DNA of 24,140 nucleotides, from the IMG/VR virus record IMGVR_UViG_3300044970_001852, positions 1-24,140 of that record, one strand, 5' to 3'. The notes under the pieces are model-generated. The model made no database searches, was not told where the DNA came from, and saw only the letters and a program-made list of their open reading frames with translations. The first letter of the stretch is position 1. Each line of letters starts with the position of its first letter. Source of the DNA: a virus. The position numbers and the translations under genes were made by a program. Shown here piece by piece: positions 1-5,101 of this stretch.

Positions 1-1
1 A

Positions 2-196
2 AAAACCGCAATAGGTATAGGCAAACTACTTTCCAACTTTCACCTTGATTTAGAGAAGGTTGGTTATTACTTAGCCAAAGCCACACCATATTTAGTTTAT
101 CGCAGGGCACTTGAAGTATTAGAATCAGCACAATTCCAACAAGACATAGAGGAACAGAAACGGATAGAGTATGGAAAATATGACAAACTTTACTAA
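2..196 (+). CDS. C-terminal end of an unidentified protein (cut by window edge)
   Basis: A reading frame is open from base 2 to a TAA at 194-196 and gives 64 residues ending EYGKYDKLY. The stretch is hydrophilic with an amphipathic, charged tail (QQDIEEQKRIEYGKYDKLY) that would form a helix. I do not recognise the family, and the start lies outside the window. It overlaps the next gene by 26 bases in a different frame, the tight packing usual in phage genomes. Nothing in it suggests a function. Confidence 0.5.
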   Translation, partial: KTAIGIGKLLSNFHLDLEKVGYYLAKATPYLVYRRALEVLESAQFQQDIEEQKRIEYGKYDKLY

Positions 197-449
197 CAAA
201 TGTGAGATACTAGGACAGTTCTATTCCCAATACCGAGAGGTAAAAGATTTCCAAGACTTTATAGATTTTAATGACTTAGGTTTGCCTCTAGCATATTTTG
301 TATCAGAAGATTTAGTTGAGGTTTCTGATGATGGTGTTAGATATATAAATGAAACATGGGATTTATTTATTGCATCATTGGAAATAAAGGATACAGGGTT
401 TGACAATTTAGAAGATGTGTTTTTAGCAGCAGGTCAATCTCAAGAGTAA
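171..449 (+). CDS. small acidic conserved phage protein
   Basis: This 92-residue, strongly acidic protein has no membrane segment and no cysteine pair. The core pattern (KCEILGQFYSQYR, then DFIDFNDLGLPLAYFV, then YINETWDLFIASL) resembles small conserved proteins that I recall from actinophage and freshwater phage genomes, where they have no assigned function. The start at 171 overlaps the preceding gene; an in-frame ATG at 180 (fourth codon) is equally possible. A GC-rich hairpin lies directly after the stop and a long non-coding stretch follows, so this is the last gene of its transcription unit. Confidence 0.75.
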   Translation: MENMTNFTNKCEILGQFYSQYREVKDFQDFIDFNDLGLPLAYFVSEDLVEVSDDGVRYINETWDLFIASLEIKDTGFDNLEDVFLAAGQSQE

Positions 450-456
450 GAGCTTG

Positions 457-473
457 GGCCCCTGCGGGGGGCC
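457..473 (+). terminator. GC-rich hairpin after the first gene, possible terminator
   Basis: GGCCCC (457-462) pairs with GGGGCC (468-473) around a 5-base loop. It starts 7 bases after the stop codon and is by far the most GC-rich stretch of an otherwise AT-rich region. No T-run follows, so it is not a standard intrinsic terminator. It may instead slow polymerase, protect the 3' end of the mRNA, or be part of the repeat region that follows. Confidence 0.45.
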
Positions 474-589
474 GGGGACCTATATGCCAAACCTTAAAAC
501 CTTATTACGATAAAGACATTACGATCCCAAACCTTATTTCCCAGAAATACATTAAGATGGTTTTCTAAAAAATCGCTGAAAGTTTTCAA

Positions 590-603
590 ACCTTATATAA
601 GGT
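590..603. promoter_or_regulatory. 14-base perfect palindrome upstream of a -10 box, candidate operator
   Basis: ACCTTATATAAGGT is a perfect palindrome. It contains the end of one AAACCTT heptamer (588-594) and ends two bases before the TATAAT at 605-610. A dimeric repressor bound here would block the promoter of the 617-766 gene. It links the heptamer repeats to transcription control rather than, or as well as, replication. Confidence 0.55.
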
Positions 604-604
604 G

Positions 605-610
605 TATAAT
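605..610 (+). promoter_or_regulatory. -10 box TATAAT for a leaderless start at 617
   Basis: A consensus TATAAT is followed by six bases and then ATG, so transcription would start at or next to the A of the start codon. No clear -35 box is present; the palindrome at 590-603 occupies the spacer. Confidence 0.6.
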
Positions 611-616
611 GTATAC

Positions 617-766
617 ATGAGTCCAAGACATTTTTCTAGTAGATATGGACCTTATTTCCGTAATGATGGTTTTACAAGACACAATGATTATATACCTCCT
701 GCTAAGGTTTCTATTATAGATAGGGTTAAAGCTTTCTTTAAGTCCCGGGCCAAAAAGCAAAACTAA
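617..766 (+). CDS. small basic hypothetical protein, leaderless
   Basis: A 49-residue, arginine- and lysine-rich protein starts MSPRHFSSRYGPYFRNDG and ends with an amphipathic basic segment (RVKAFFKSRAKKQN). It is the only open frame in the repeat region. It is supported by a TATAAT exactly six bases before the ATG, the pattern seen for other genes here. There is no Shine-Dalgarno sequence. Its net positive charge and position among repeats would suit a DNA-binding protein, but no known fold is visible. Confidence 0.5.
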   Translation: MSPRHFSSRYGPYFRNDGFTRHNDYIPPAKVSIIDRVKAFFKSRAKKQN

Positions 767-867
767 TAACCTAATTAGACATTACGACAGGCGCCAAAAA
801 ATCCCAGAAAGTTTTGCGGGATCTAAAAATCAATACACATAATACCCCCTATATAAAACAATAGAAT

Positions 868-931
868 ATCAAACCTTTTCTCCTGGTTTTTAAATATTTA
901 TCAAACCTTTTATATATTTTTTCCTGGTTTT
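868..931 (+). repeat. imperfect tandem repeat, two units
   Basis: Two units share ATCAAACCTTTT at their left end and TCCTGGTTTT at their right end (868-890 and 900-931), separated in the second by an extra run of A and T. Each carries one AAACCTT heptamer. The intervening DNA is almost pure A and T, as expected for a duplex-unwinding element. Confidence 0.55.
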
Positions 932-1154
932 CTGGGCAAATTTGGATATTTTTTTATAGGGTTTTAAGGTTTGACAAACCATTATATATGTGGTATAAGG
1001 TCATATTGGATATAAAGGTTTGACATATAAGGTTTGGTATGGTAAGGTTTGGCCGCCAGACATTACGAAGCCCCTTATAAAATCGCTCAATAACCCATTT
1101 CCCTCCCTTTTCCTCCACCAAAACCATATATTAAAAATATCAGTAAGATTTATA

Positions 1155-1207
1155 TGTGGATAACCTGTGGATAACTAACATATTTTAGGCTATTTACATG
1201 TGGATAA
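1155..1207 (-). other. cluster of three perfect DnaA boxes
   Basis: TGTGGATAA, the complement of the consensus DnaA box TTATCCACA, occurs at 1155-1163, 1166-1174 and 1199-1207. Each is followed by C. Starts are 11 and 33 bases apart, so all three lie on roughly the same face of the helix. They flank the AT-rich repeat region, an arrangement typical of replication origins that recruit the host initiator. Confidence 0.75.
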
Positions 1208-1213
1208 CTATCT

Positions 1214-1221
1214 GATATGAT
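1214..1221 (+). promoter_or_regulatory. extended -10 (TGA-TATGAT) for leaderless start at 1228
   Basis: TGA directly precedes TATGAT, wait-free of any spacer beyond the single n base, and six bases separate the hexamer from the ATG. The element starts seven bases after the last DnaA box, so DnaA binding could affect it. Confidence 0.55.
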
Positions 1222-1227
1222 GGGTAT

Positions 1228-1314
1228 ATGAAACAACTTCTTATAGGATTATTACTATTATTTCTCTTTGCTAACTACATGGCATATCTACAACATCTAC
1301 GTATGACTCAATAA
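1228..1314 (+). CDS. single-pass membrane micropeptide
   Basis: A 28-residue peptide starts MKQLLIGLLLLFLFANYMAY and ends with a short polar tail. The first half is one hydrophobic helix behind a single lysine, so it should insert in the cytoplasmic membrane. It is supported by an extended -10 box six bases before the ATG and has no Shine-Dalgarno sequence. Its size is like phage membrane micropeptides that modulate host enzymes or lysis, but no specific role can be read. Confidence 0.5.
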   Translation: MKQLLIGLLLLFLFANYMAYLQHLRMTQ

Positions 1315-1345
1315 TTTCCAGGGGATAAACAATCCTGGCTATCTG

Positions 1346-1362
1346 GGATATAGGTCATATCC
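1346..1362. promoter_or_regulatory. short inverted repeat upstream of the 1442 gene
   Basis: GGATAT (1346-1351) and ATATCC (1357-1362) form a 6-base-pair stem around AGGTC. It lies 45 bases before the -35 box of the next promoter. The flanks carry two direct copies of ATCTGGG (1341 and 1367). It may be an operator; no terminator T-run follows. Confidence 0.35.
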
Positions 1363-1406
1363 GTATATCTGGGGTGTATTACTACTAGGGGTAATAGTGC
1401 TTCTTC

Positions 1407-1435
1407 TTGACTTTCCCCCGAAAATTTGAGATAAT
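1407..1435 (+). promoter_or_regulatory. full promoter, -35 TTGACT, extended -10 TGA-GATAAT
   Basis: TTGACT (1407-1412) and GATAAT (1430-1435) are separated by 17 bases, the ideal spacing, and TGA precedes the -10. Six bases later comes the ATG at 1442. This is one of the clearest cases of a promoter placed for leaderless translation. Confidence 0.75.
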
Positions 1436-1441
1436 AGATAC

Positions 1442-1738
1442 ATGTCTATTAAACAAGTTAGAACAAAAAACAATACCTATAGCACTGTCAAGTATGATAG
1501 TGAAGGAAAGATCTTAACCCCAAGCAGACTAAGAGAGCTTAGAAAACTTAAAAAGGTTGCTAAAGAACTTCCTAAAAAGAACCATAAGAAGAAAACTAAA
1601 AGCTCTAAATGGATTAGGCTTGAAAGCAAGTTTGAGGGGGTCTGCTGTGCCTGCAACAACAATATCTATACTGGAACAGAAATCTTATGGAACAGAAAAA
1701 ATAAAAAAACTAAGCATAGATTTTGTGCTACCGTATGA
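1442..1738 (+). CDS. small basic zinc-finger protein
   Basis: The 98-residue protein has two parts. Residues 1-65 are highly basic (several KK and KKK runs) and would bind nucleic acid. The C-terminal third holds CCAC (69-72) followed after about 20 residues by H and C (KHRFC), a pattern for one zinc ion: C-x2-C...H-x2-C. Similar short zinc modules of the form CxxCgxxI..Gt..lWnr...H.fC are common in phage genomes. It starts directly at its promoter without a Shine-Dalgarno sequence and overlaps the next gene by ATGA. DNA or RNA binding is inferred. Confidence 0.75.
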   Translation: MSIKQVRTKNNTYSTVKYDSEGKILTPSRLRELRKLKKVAKELPKKNHKKKTKSSKWIRLESKFEGVCCACNNNIYTGTEILWNRKNKKTKHRFCATV

Positions 1739-1929
1739 AATGTAAAAAATGTGGGATGGAACAGGAAAACCTTGAATATTGGATTGTTCATCAAACCATG
1801 AGTGATAATACTATTTGGTGTGCTAATGCCAGATCTAAAAGAGTTGAAGATATAACTACCGATATTGTTAATAGATATAGGGCTGCAGTTAGATCTCAAT
1901 ATGGGAATAAGAAAAGACATAGGCAATAG
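1735..1929 (+). CDS. small zinc-ribbon-like hypothetical protein
   Basis: The protein of 64 residues starts MKCKKCGMEQENLEYWIVHQ. The CxxC at residues 3-6, HQ near 20 and WC near 30 could bind one zinc ion. The rest is a charged helix ending in a basic tail (GNKKRHRQ). The ATG at 1735 overlaps the stop of the previous gene (ATGA), which argues for coupling; an upstream GTG at 1723 would add four residues. I do not recognise the family. Confidence 0.65.
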   Translation: MKCKKCGMEQENLEYWIVHQTMSDNTIWCANARSKRVEDITTDIVNRYRAAVRSQYGNKKRHRQ

Positions 1930-1946
1930 GAGATATTAACCGATAT

Positions 1947-1961
1947 TGCCCGTGTAGGGCA
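1947..1961 (+). terminator. weak hairpin after the zinc-protein pair
   Basis: TGCCC (1947-1951) and GGGCA (1957-1961) form a 5-base-pair stem with loop GTGTA, followed by a T-rich stretch up to 1986. It lies between the end of one gene and the promoter of the next, so it may end the upstream transcript. The T-run is interrupted, hence low confidence. Confidence 0.35.
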
Positions 1962-2004
1962 TAGGGTGGTTTGTTTGTCTCTATTTTGCGCCGAACTTTA
2001 AATT

Positions 2005-2013
2005 TGATATAAT
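2005..2013 (+). promoter_or_regulatory. extended -10 (TGA-TATAAT) for leaderless start at 2020
   Basis: TGA (2005-2007) directly precedes a consensus TATAAT (2008-2013), and six bases follow before the ATG. The bases just upstream (AATTTGA) match those at the 1442 promoter. No good -35 box is seen. Confidence 0.65.
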
Positions 2014-2019
2014 GTTAAT

Positions 2020-2628
2020 ATGAAAATTCTTGTTCTTGCCCAATCCCGTTCGGGATCTACGGGCTTTCAGGCATGGCTAAAGTCTGAGTTTAATGAACCC
2101 GTAATGCTTGAACCATTTAACCATAACAGGCTTCCACAGGAAGAGCTTGACCTCCAACTAGAAACAGTTAAATCTGATGATGGACTTATCTTAAAATTTG
2201 TAGACAATATGTATTTAGATATGCCACACATAAACGATGTTAATGTTCTTATGGGCTACTTTGATAAAGTCATTGGCCTAACCAGAGAAAATGATTACGA
2301 TTGTGCTTACAGCAGGCTAATGAGTCATCTTTCAGATGATTGGAGAGGATCCCGTCAAACCATAAAAGTAGATCAAGAAACAATAGACTCAAACCTTTTC
2401 CTAATGGATGAGTATACTAAACATGCTCAGCATCATAAGGCTTACATTAGATCGCTACCGATTTTTCAAACCACATATGAAAAAATATATCAGGATAAAG
2501 ATGTTAAGGACCTTATAGACTATTTAGAGATTGAGCCTAAGCACTTAGATTATCTATTTGAGAATAAAAATGTTACCAGCAACTGGAACATGAAGATGTA
2601 TGAATACCACAAGCCTGTGATAGAATAG
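2020..2628 (+). CDS. sulfotransferase-like P-loop protein
   Basis: The 202-residue protein begins with a beta strand and the loop QSRSGSTGFQ (residues 8-17). This matches the 5'-phosphosulfate-binding loop of PAPS-dependent sulfotransferases (PRSGTT-type). TRENDYDCAYSRL at about 88-100 has the Arg and Ser (R89, S98) expected for the 3'-phosphate-binding motif. Such enzymes move a sulfate group from PAPS to a sugar, lipid or protein. It is shorter than most family members. A putative APS kinase at 14844-15602 could supply PAPS, which makes a sulfation pathway plausible. The start sits six bases after a TATAAT with no Shine-Dalgarno sequence. The acceptor is unknown. Confidence 0.7.
   Translation: MKILVLAQSRSGSTGFQAWLKSEFNEPVMLEPFNHNRLPQEELDLQLETVKSDDGLILKFVDNMYLDMPHINDVNVLMGYFDKVIGLTRENDYDCAYSRLMSHLSDDWRGSRQTIKVDQETIDSNLFLMDEYTKHAQHHKAYIRSLPIFQTTYEKIYQDKDVKDLIDYLEIEPKHLDYLFENKNVTSNWNMKMYEYHKPVIE
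2618..2626 (+). promoter_or_regulatory. extended -10 (TGA-TAGAAT) inside the end of the sulfotransferase gene
   Basis: TGA (2618-2620) and TAGAAT (2621-2626) overlap the last codons and stop codon of the upstream gene. Six bases later the ATG of the next gene begins at 2633. Confidence 0.5.
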
Positions 2629-2632
2629 ATAT

Positions 2633-2755
2633 ATGGAAGAAAAATGTTTTTATTGTAATAGGCCTGCTACTCATAACGATTTGGTTAAAGTGGGAGACGA
2701 CTATAAGGTTGCTAATGTGTGCCTAAAGCATATATCTTTTAGTCTTACCAGCTAA
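2633..2755 (+). CDS. zinc-binding micropeptide
   Basis: A 40-residue protein starts MEEKCFYCNRPATHNDLV and has CxxC at residues 5-8 followed by C and H (VCLKH) near 30-33, enough for a single zinc-ribbon site. It is preceded at six bases by an extended -10 box and has no Shine-Dalgarno sequence. It ends four bases before the converging hydrolase gene. Function is unknown; small zinc ribbons of this kind are frequent in actinophage genomes. Confidence 0.55.
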   Translation: MEEKCFYCNRPATHNDLVKVGDDYKVANVCLKHISFSLTS

Positions 2756-2759
2756 TATA

Positions 2760-3524
2760 CTAAGAATAGTTATAGTCGTCTGAAGCTTTAAACATATGTG
2801 TTGAATAATGAGAATACTTTTTTCTTAATGTTTCTTGATCATCATGTAGAAAACTCTCAATCAGTTTATCTATTGGACCATCTTGCTTGTTTAAGTAATC
2901 TAATATAAGATGTGGGGCATCTCTGAATATTAAGAAGGAAGCATCAATATCTTCTGTTTTACACATCTTTATGGTCTGATCAGAGGAGATTCTTTCTTCT
3001 TCATCCCCGCCAAGAATAATAAGATATTCAGTATCTTTTGCAAACTTAATAGTATGATTAACTAAATTTTCTATTCTGTCAACAAAAAACTTAAAGTCCC
3101 CATTAAATCTTTTGGGATCAACATTAAGTATTGTGTATTGTGGTCCTATGGCTAAGCACTTTTCAACCTTTATAAAATTAGAAAGATAGACAGCTTCAAA
3201 CCCACCCATAGACATTCCAGTGGTGTAAACCTTTTTATCTTTAATTAAATCTTTAATTTGTTCTATCACAAACTCTGCTGTAAAGTTATTAAAAAAACTA
3301 ACTTCTGAGTCAACAATATGTATTATGTTTTTATCATTCTTTGTATAAAAATGTAGGCTCTCCCTTGGCATTCTAGGAAGTGCCATAGCAAAGGCAAATA
3401 TGATTATTACAGAGTCTGAGTCATTGTCTATGTGAGATATTGTAATATTTTTATCTGCATAGATACTTTGTTTTTTTTCATTTATTTCTTCTATGGTTAA
3501 ATTTCTGTATGTTTGTTCAGGCAT
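2760..3524 (-). CDS. alpha/beta-hydrolase (esterase-like)
   Basis: The frame could open at 3599, but the best start is the ATG at 3524 (254 residues), seven bases after an extended -10 box. It carries a nucleophile elbow GMSMGG with serine at about 105, an acidic residue in LGGDEEE at about 174 and a histidine in DAPH at about 205, so a full Ser-Asp-His triad is visible. No signal peptide or membrane segment is present. The substrate cannot be read. Its place beside a sulfotransferase-like gene and upstream of a glycan island would suit an O-acyl esterase acting on sugars. It is one of only two minus-strand genes in the first half of the window. Confidence 0.7.
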   Translation of the reverse strand: MPEQTYRNLTIEEINEKKQSIYADKNITISHIDNDSDSVIIIFAFAMALPRMPRESLHFYTKNDKNIIHIVDSEVSFFNNFTAEFVIEQIKDLIKDKKVYTTGMSMGGFEAVYLSNFIKVEKCLAIGPQYTILNVDPKRFNGDFKFFVDRIENLVNHTIKFAKDTEYLIILGGDEEERISSDQTIKMCKTEDIDASFLIFRDAPHLILDYLNKQDGPIDKLIESFLHDDQETLRKKYSHYSTHMFKASDDYNYS

Positions 3525-3531
3525 AATATAA

Positions 3532-3540
3532 AGTATACCA
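3532..3540 (-). promoter_or_regulatory. extended -10 (TGG-TATACT) for the hydrolase gene
   Basis: On the minus strand TGG (3540-3538) precedes TATACT (3537-3532), then seven bases and the ATG at 3524. It lies back to back with the promoter at 3555-3583, so the two transcripts diverge and probably compete. Confidence 0.6.
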
Positions 3541-3554
3541 GAGAAGTTTGGTCC

Positions 3555-3583
3555 TTGACAGCAAGGTTTTGTATAGATATAAT
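3555..3583 (+). promoter_or_regulatory. perfect consensus sigma-70-type promoter
   Basis: TTGACA (3555-3560), a 17-base spacer and TATAAT (3578-3583) match the consensus at all twelve positions. ATG follows after six bases, at 3590. This is the strongest promoter by sequence in the window. Confidence 0.85.
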
Positions 3584-3589
3584 AGATAT

Positions 3590-3694
3590 ATGAATGCACC
3601 TAAGATTATGAATATGGACTGGAGAGCCTTGGGCTATTGGCCAGTATGGAAAAATGGTAAAAAGATATGGGTTAAAGATGAATCCAAAGATTAA
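3590..3694 (+). CDS. tryptophan-rich micropeptide, leaderless
   Basis: A 34-residue peptide starts MNAPKIMNMDWRALGYWPVW and continues KNGKKIWVKDESKD; four of its residues are tryptophan. It is fed by the perfect promoter at 3555-3583, and its ATG lies where transcription should start. No Shine-Dalgarno sequence is present. The 3' end overlaps the next small gene in another frame. A strong promoter driving so short a peptide suggests it matters early in infection, but no function is known. Confidence 0.55.
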   Translation: MNAPKIMNMDWRALGYWPVWKNGKKIWVKDESKD

Positions 3695-3839
3695 ATATAT
3701 GACTTATGATTTTTATGCAGGTGAGTGGCATGGCAATTGTGGTGCTTGTTTTACTGACTTATTTGCCCCCACAAAATCAGAGTATTTAATGCAATTTTCA
3801 AAACACACACACTCAGATAAATGTTTGGGTGGATACTAA
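3678..3839 (+). CDS. small zinc-binding hypothetical protein
   Basis: The frame is open from 3654, but MNPKIKYMTYDFYAG from the ATG at 3678 is a more natural start and gives 53 residues. GNCGAC in the middle and H-T-H-x3-C near the end (HTHSDKCLGGY) can bind zinc. It overlaps the preceding peptide by 17 bases (41 with the longer start). No strong Shine-Dalgarno sequence precedes either start, so it is probably translated by coupling. The family is not recognised. Confidence 0.55.
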   Translation: MNPKIKYMTYDFYAGEWHGNCGACFTDLFAPTKSEYLMQFSKHTHSDKCLGGY

Positions 3840-3849
3840 AACATATCGT

Positions 3850-3878
3850 TTGACTTATGTAGCAAAATAGTGTATGCT
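3850..3878 (+). promoter_or_regulatory. promoter of the SSB gene
   Basis: TTGACT (3850-3855) and TATGCT (3873-3878) are 17 bases apart. The start codon lies 26 bases downstream with AAAGG seven bases before it, so this transcript has a normal leader, unlike its neighbours. Confidence 0.6.
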
Positions 3879-3904
3879 TATAAATAACAAAGAAAGGTAA
3901 CAAA

Positions 3905-4306
3905 ATGTCAAATCCAATTATAACAATGACAGGTCGTATCGGAACAGAACCAGAAATGATTAATTATTCTGGCGGTAAGGGAATTAAATTCCGTATGGTA
4001 ACAAGTGATAGAGTTAAGAACAAATCTGGAGACTGGGAAGATAAAGATACTTCTTGGTGGAATGTTGAAGCATGGTCAAGAGTAGCAGAGCAGGCACAAC
4101 ATGTTCTTAAAAAGGGTCAAGAGATTACGGTTGTGGGAACTATTAGAGAAGAGTCTTATATTGATAAGGCTGGCAATAATAAGTTTGTTACTCAAATTAA
4201 AGCTAACAACATTTCTGTTAGTGTTTATAGCCTACAAAAAAACTTAGTTGGATCTGCGCCAAGTAAAGATAACTCTTGGAGCGTTGATGGTGACAGCCCA
4301 TTCTAA
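3905..4306 (+). CDS. ssb: single-stranded DNA-binding protein
   Basis: This 133-residue protein has the OB-fold layout of bacterial and phage SSB. It starts MSNPIITMTGRIGTEPEM, with a conserved core DTSWWNVEAWSRVAEQAQ (57-74) and GQEITVVGTIREESY (about 92-106), then a polar linker. It ends DGDSPF, the acidic aromatic tip that docks partner replication proteins. It coats single strands during phage DNA replication and recombination. AAAGG precedes the ATG by seven bases. It heads a run of small genes (4308-5101) and is the only clear replication gene in the window, about 3 kb from the candidate origin. Confidence 0.93.
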   Translation: MSNPIITMTGRIGTEPEMINYSGGKGIKFRMVTSDRVKNKSGDWEDKDTSWWNVEAWSRVAEQAQHVLKKGQEITVVGTIREESYIDKAGNNKFVTQIKANNISVSVYSLQKNLVGSAPSKDNSWSVDGDSPF

Positions 4307-4307
4307 A

Positions 4308-4409
4308 ATGTTTTGCTCTGTTTGTGGAACTAAGCTAATTAATTCAGACTGCAATAGTTGTTTTAGTAACTCTAATGCGTTAAAAGAATTTGAGGATGAG
4401 GATGACTAA
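4308..4409 (+). CDS. micro zinc-ribbon protein
   Basis: A 33-residue peptide starts MFCSVCGTKLINSDCNSCFS and carries two CxxC pairs (3-6 and 15-18), a compact zinc ribbon. An acidic tail (EFEDEDD) follows. The ATG comes one base after the SSB stop codon, and the last eight bases overlap the next gene, so it is probably translated by coupling in the SSB operon. It resembles the zinc-ribbon part of larger proteins, but its own role is unknown. Confidence 0.6.
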   Translation: MFCSVCGTKLINSDCNSCFSNSNALKEFEDEDD

Positions 4410-4617
4410 CTGGACTGAAGAACTATCTGATGAACATAAAGAACAGATTTGGCATTTTATTGTCGAAACTGTTAAAGATATTCGTGAACAAATTGCTCAA
4501 GACATTGAGGCTACTAACGGTCTTTGGAAACAAACTAGTGCTGGTAAATCTAGGAAAACTCAAAAAGCATTTGCAGTATCTGCTGCAATCGCAAGGGGAC
4601 AAAATGAAAAACTATAG
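4402..4617 (+). CDS. small helical hypothetical protein
   Basis: The best start is the ATG at 4402, six bases after GAGG, which gives 71 residues starting MTNWTEELSDEHKEQIWHFI. A TTG at 4390 and an ATG at 4396 are in frame. It is charged and helical, with no cysteine and no membrane segment, and ends AAIARGQNEKL. It overlaps the preceding zinc-ribbon gene by eight bases. The family is not recognised. Confidence 0.6.
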   Translation: MTNWTEELSDEHKEQIWHFIVETVKDIREQIAQDIEATNGLWKQTSAGKSRKTQKAFAVSAAIARGQNEKL

Positions 4618-4632
4618 GTTAGGGGGATACCA

Positions 4633-4725
4633 GTGATAAGTGTATTAATAGCAATAGCTTCTTTTGTTGTAGGATATGTTGCATGTTATTTTATTATGAC
4701 ACATAATGTAGATCAAAAAAAGTAA
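4633..4725 (+). CDS. single-pass membrane micropeptide, GTG start
   Basis: A 30-residue peptide begins with GTG at 4633, six bases after the Shine-Dalgarno sequence AGGGGG (4621-4626). One hydrophobic helix covers residues 2-22 (ISVLIAIASFVVGYVACYFI) and a polar tail (THNVDQKK) follows. The good ribosome-binding site and exact fit between flanking genes support it. Function is unknown. Confidence 0.55.
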   Translation: MISVLIAIASFVVGYVACYFIMTHNVDQKK

Positions 4726-4726
4726 T

Positions 4727-5101
4727 ATGAAAATTTGTAGTAAATGTAAAATAAACCTAGAGGATTCAGACTATTCTCCTTCCTCTGGGGGAAAATATTT
4801 AAGACCAGAATGTCGCAATTGTGCTAAAAAACTTTCTAAAGAAAGAACAGAGTTAAGAAAACTTTATGGATACCCGAAAGATGGGTATGTGTGTCCAATT
4901 TGTCTTAAAAATGAAGAAGAGTTAATAGGAACTGGTGGCAATGCAAGTGTTTGGGTAGTTGACCATAACCACACTACAAACACATTTAGGGGTCATTTAT
5001 GTCATAATTGTAATCGAGGCCTTGGAGTTTTTCAGGATGATCTTAATAGATTACAAAGAGCAATAGACTATTTAATTGGCAGCAATAGCTCAGTTGGTTA
5101 G
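4727..5101 (+). CDS. HNH / endonuclease VII-like nuclease
   Basis: The 124-residue protein has an N-terminal zinc pair (CSKC at 4-7 and CRNC at 29-32), a second zinc site (CPIC at 56-59 and CHNC at 92-95) and between them the catalytic WVVDHNHTT (DHNH at 79-82). The spacing C-x2-C...DHNH...G.LC..CN.GLG is that of phage recombination endonuclease VII, which cuts branched DNA. Single-domain versions are common in actinophages as free-standing nucleases. The gene's last 23 bases are also the 5' end of the tRNA gene that follows, including the stop codon inside the D-arm. Confidence 0.85.
   Translation: MKICSKCKINLEDSDYSPSSGGKYLRPECRNCAKKLSKERTELRKLYGYPKDGYVCPICLKNEEELIGTGGNASVWVVDHNHTTNTFRGHLCHNCNRGLGVFQDDLNRLQRAIDYLIGSNSSVG

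Larger units (their letters stand above)
489..1050. repeat. ten copies of heptamer AAACCTT / AAGGTTT
   Basis: AAACCTT occurs on the plus strand at 489, 497, 529, 588, 871 and 903. Its complement AAGGTTT occurs at 966, 1015, 1029 and 1044. Orientation switches once, between 909 and 966, so the two groups face each other across the AT-rich core. Two of the inverted copies are extended to AAGGTTTGACA (966-976 and 1015-1025). Chance would give about one copy per 8 kb counting both strands, so ten in 560 bases is not random. They fit iterons or binding sites for a repressor. Confidence 0.85.
515..1068 (+). repeat. three copies of decamer GACATTACGA
   Basis: Identical decamers start at 515, 778 and 1059, all on the plus strand, and a shortened ATTACGA lies at 504-510. 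The spacings are 263 and 281 bases. They lie among the AAACCTT heptamers but are not part of them, which suggests a second DNA-binding protein. I do not recognise the sequence. Confidence 0.75.
474..1210. other. repeat-rich, AT-rich intergenic region; candidate replication origin or repressor region
   Basis: Only one short open frame (617-766) with a promoter lies in this stretch. It contains ten AAACCTT/AAGGTTT heptamers, three GACATTACGA decamers, an imperfect tandem repeat at 868-931, a very AT-rich core at about 830-1020 and three perfect DnaA boxes at 1155-1207. Iterons, an AT-rich unwinding segment and DnaA boxes in that order are the usual parts of a theta-type origin. The heptamers could equally be operator sites for a phage repressor. 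The SSB gene is about 3 kb away. The assignment is inference from layout. Confidence 0.55.

Noticed and set aside
489-1207. CRISPR array
   Set aside because: The repeats are only 7-10 bases long, irregularly spaced and occur in both orientations; no spacer structure and no cas gene.
2760-3599. Longer hydrolase starting at 3599
   Set aside because: The first 25 residues (MHSYIYYIYTKPCC...) would be encoded by the divergent promoter region and lie upstream of the predicted transcription start; the ATG at 3524 fits the promoter.
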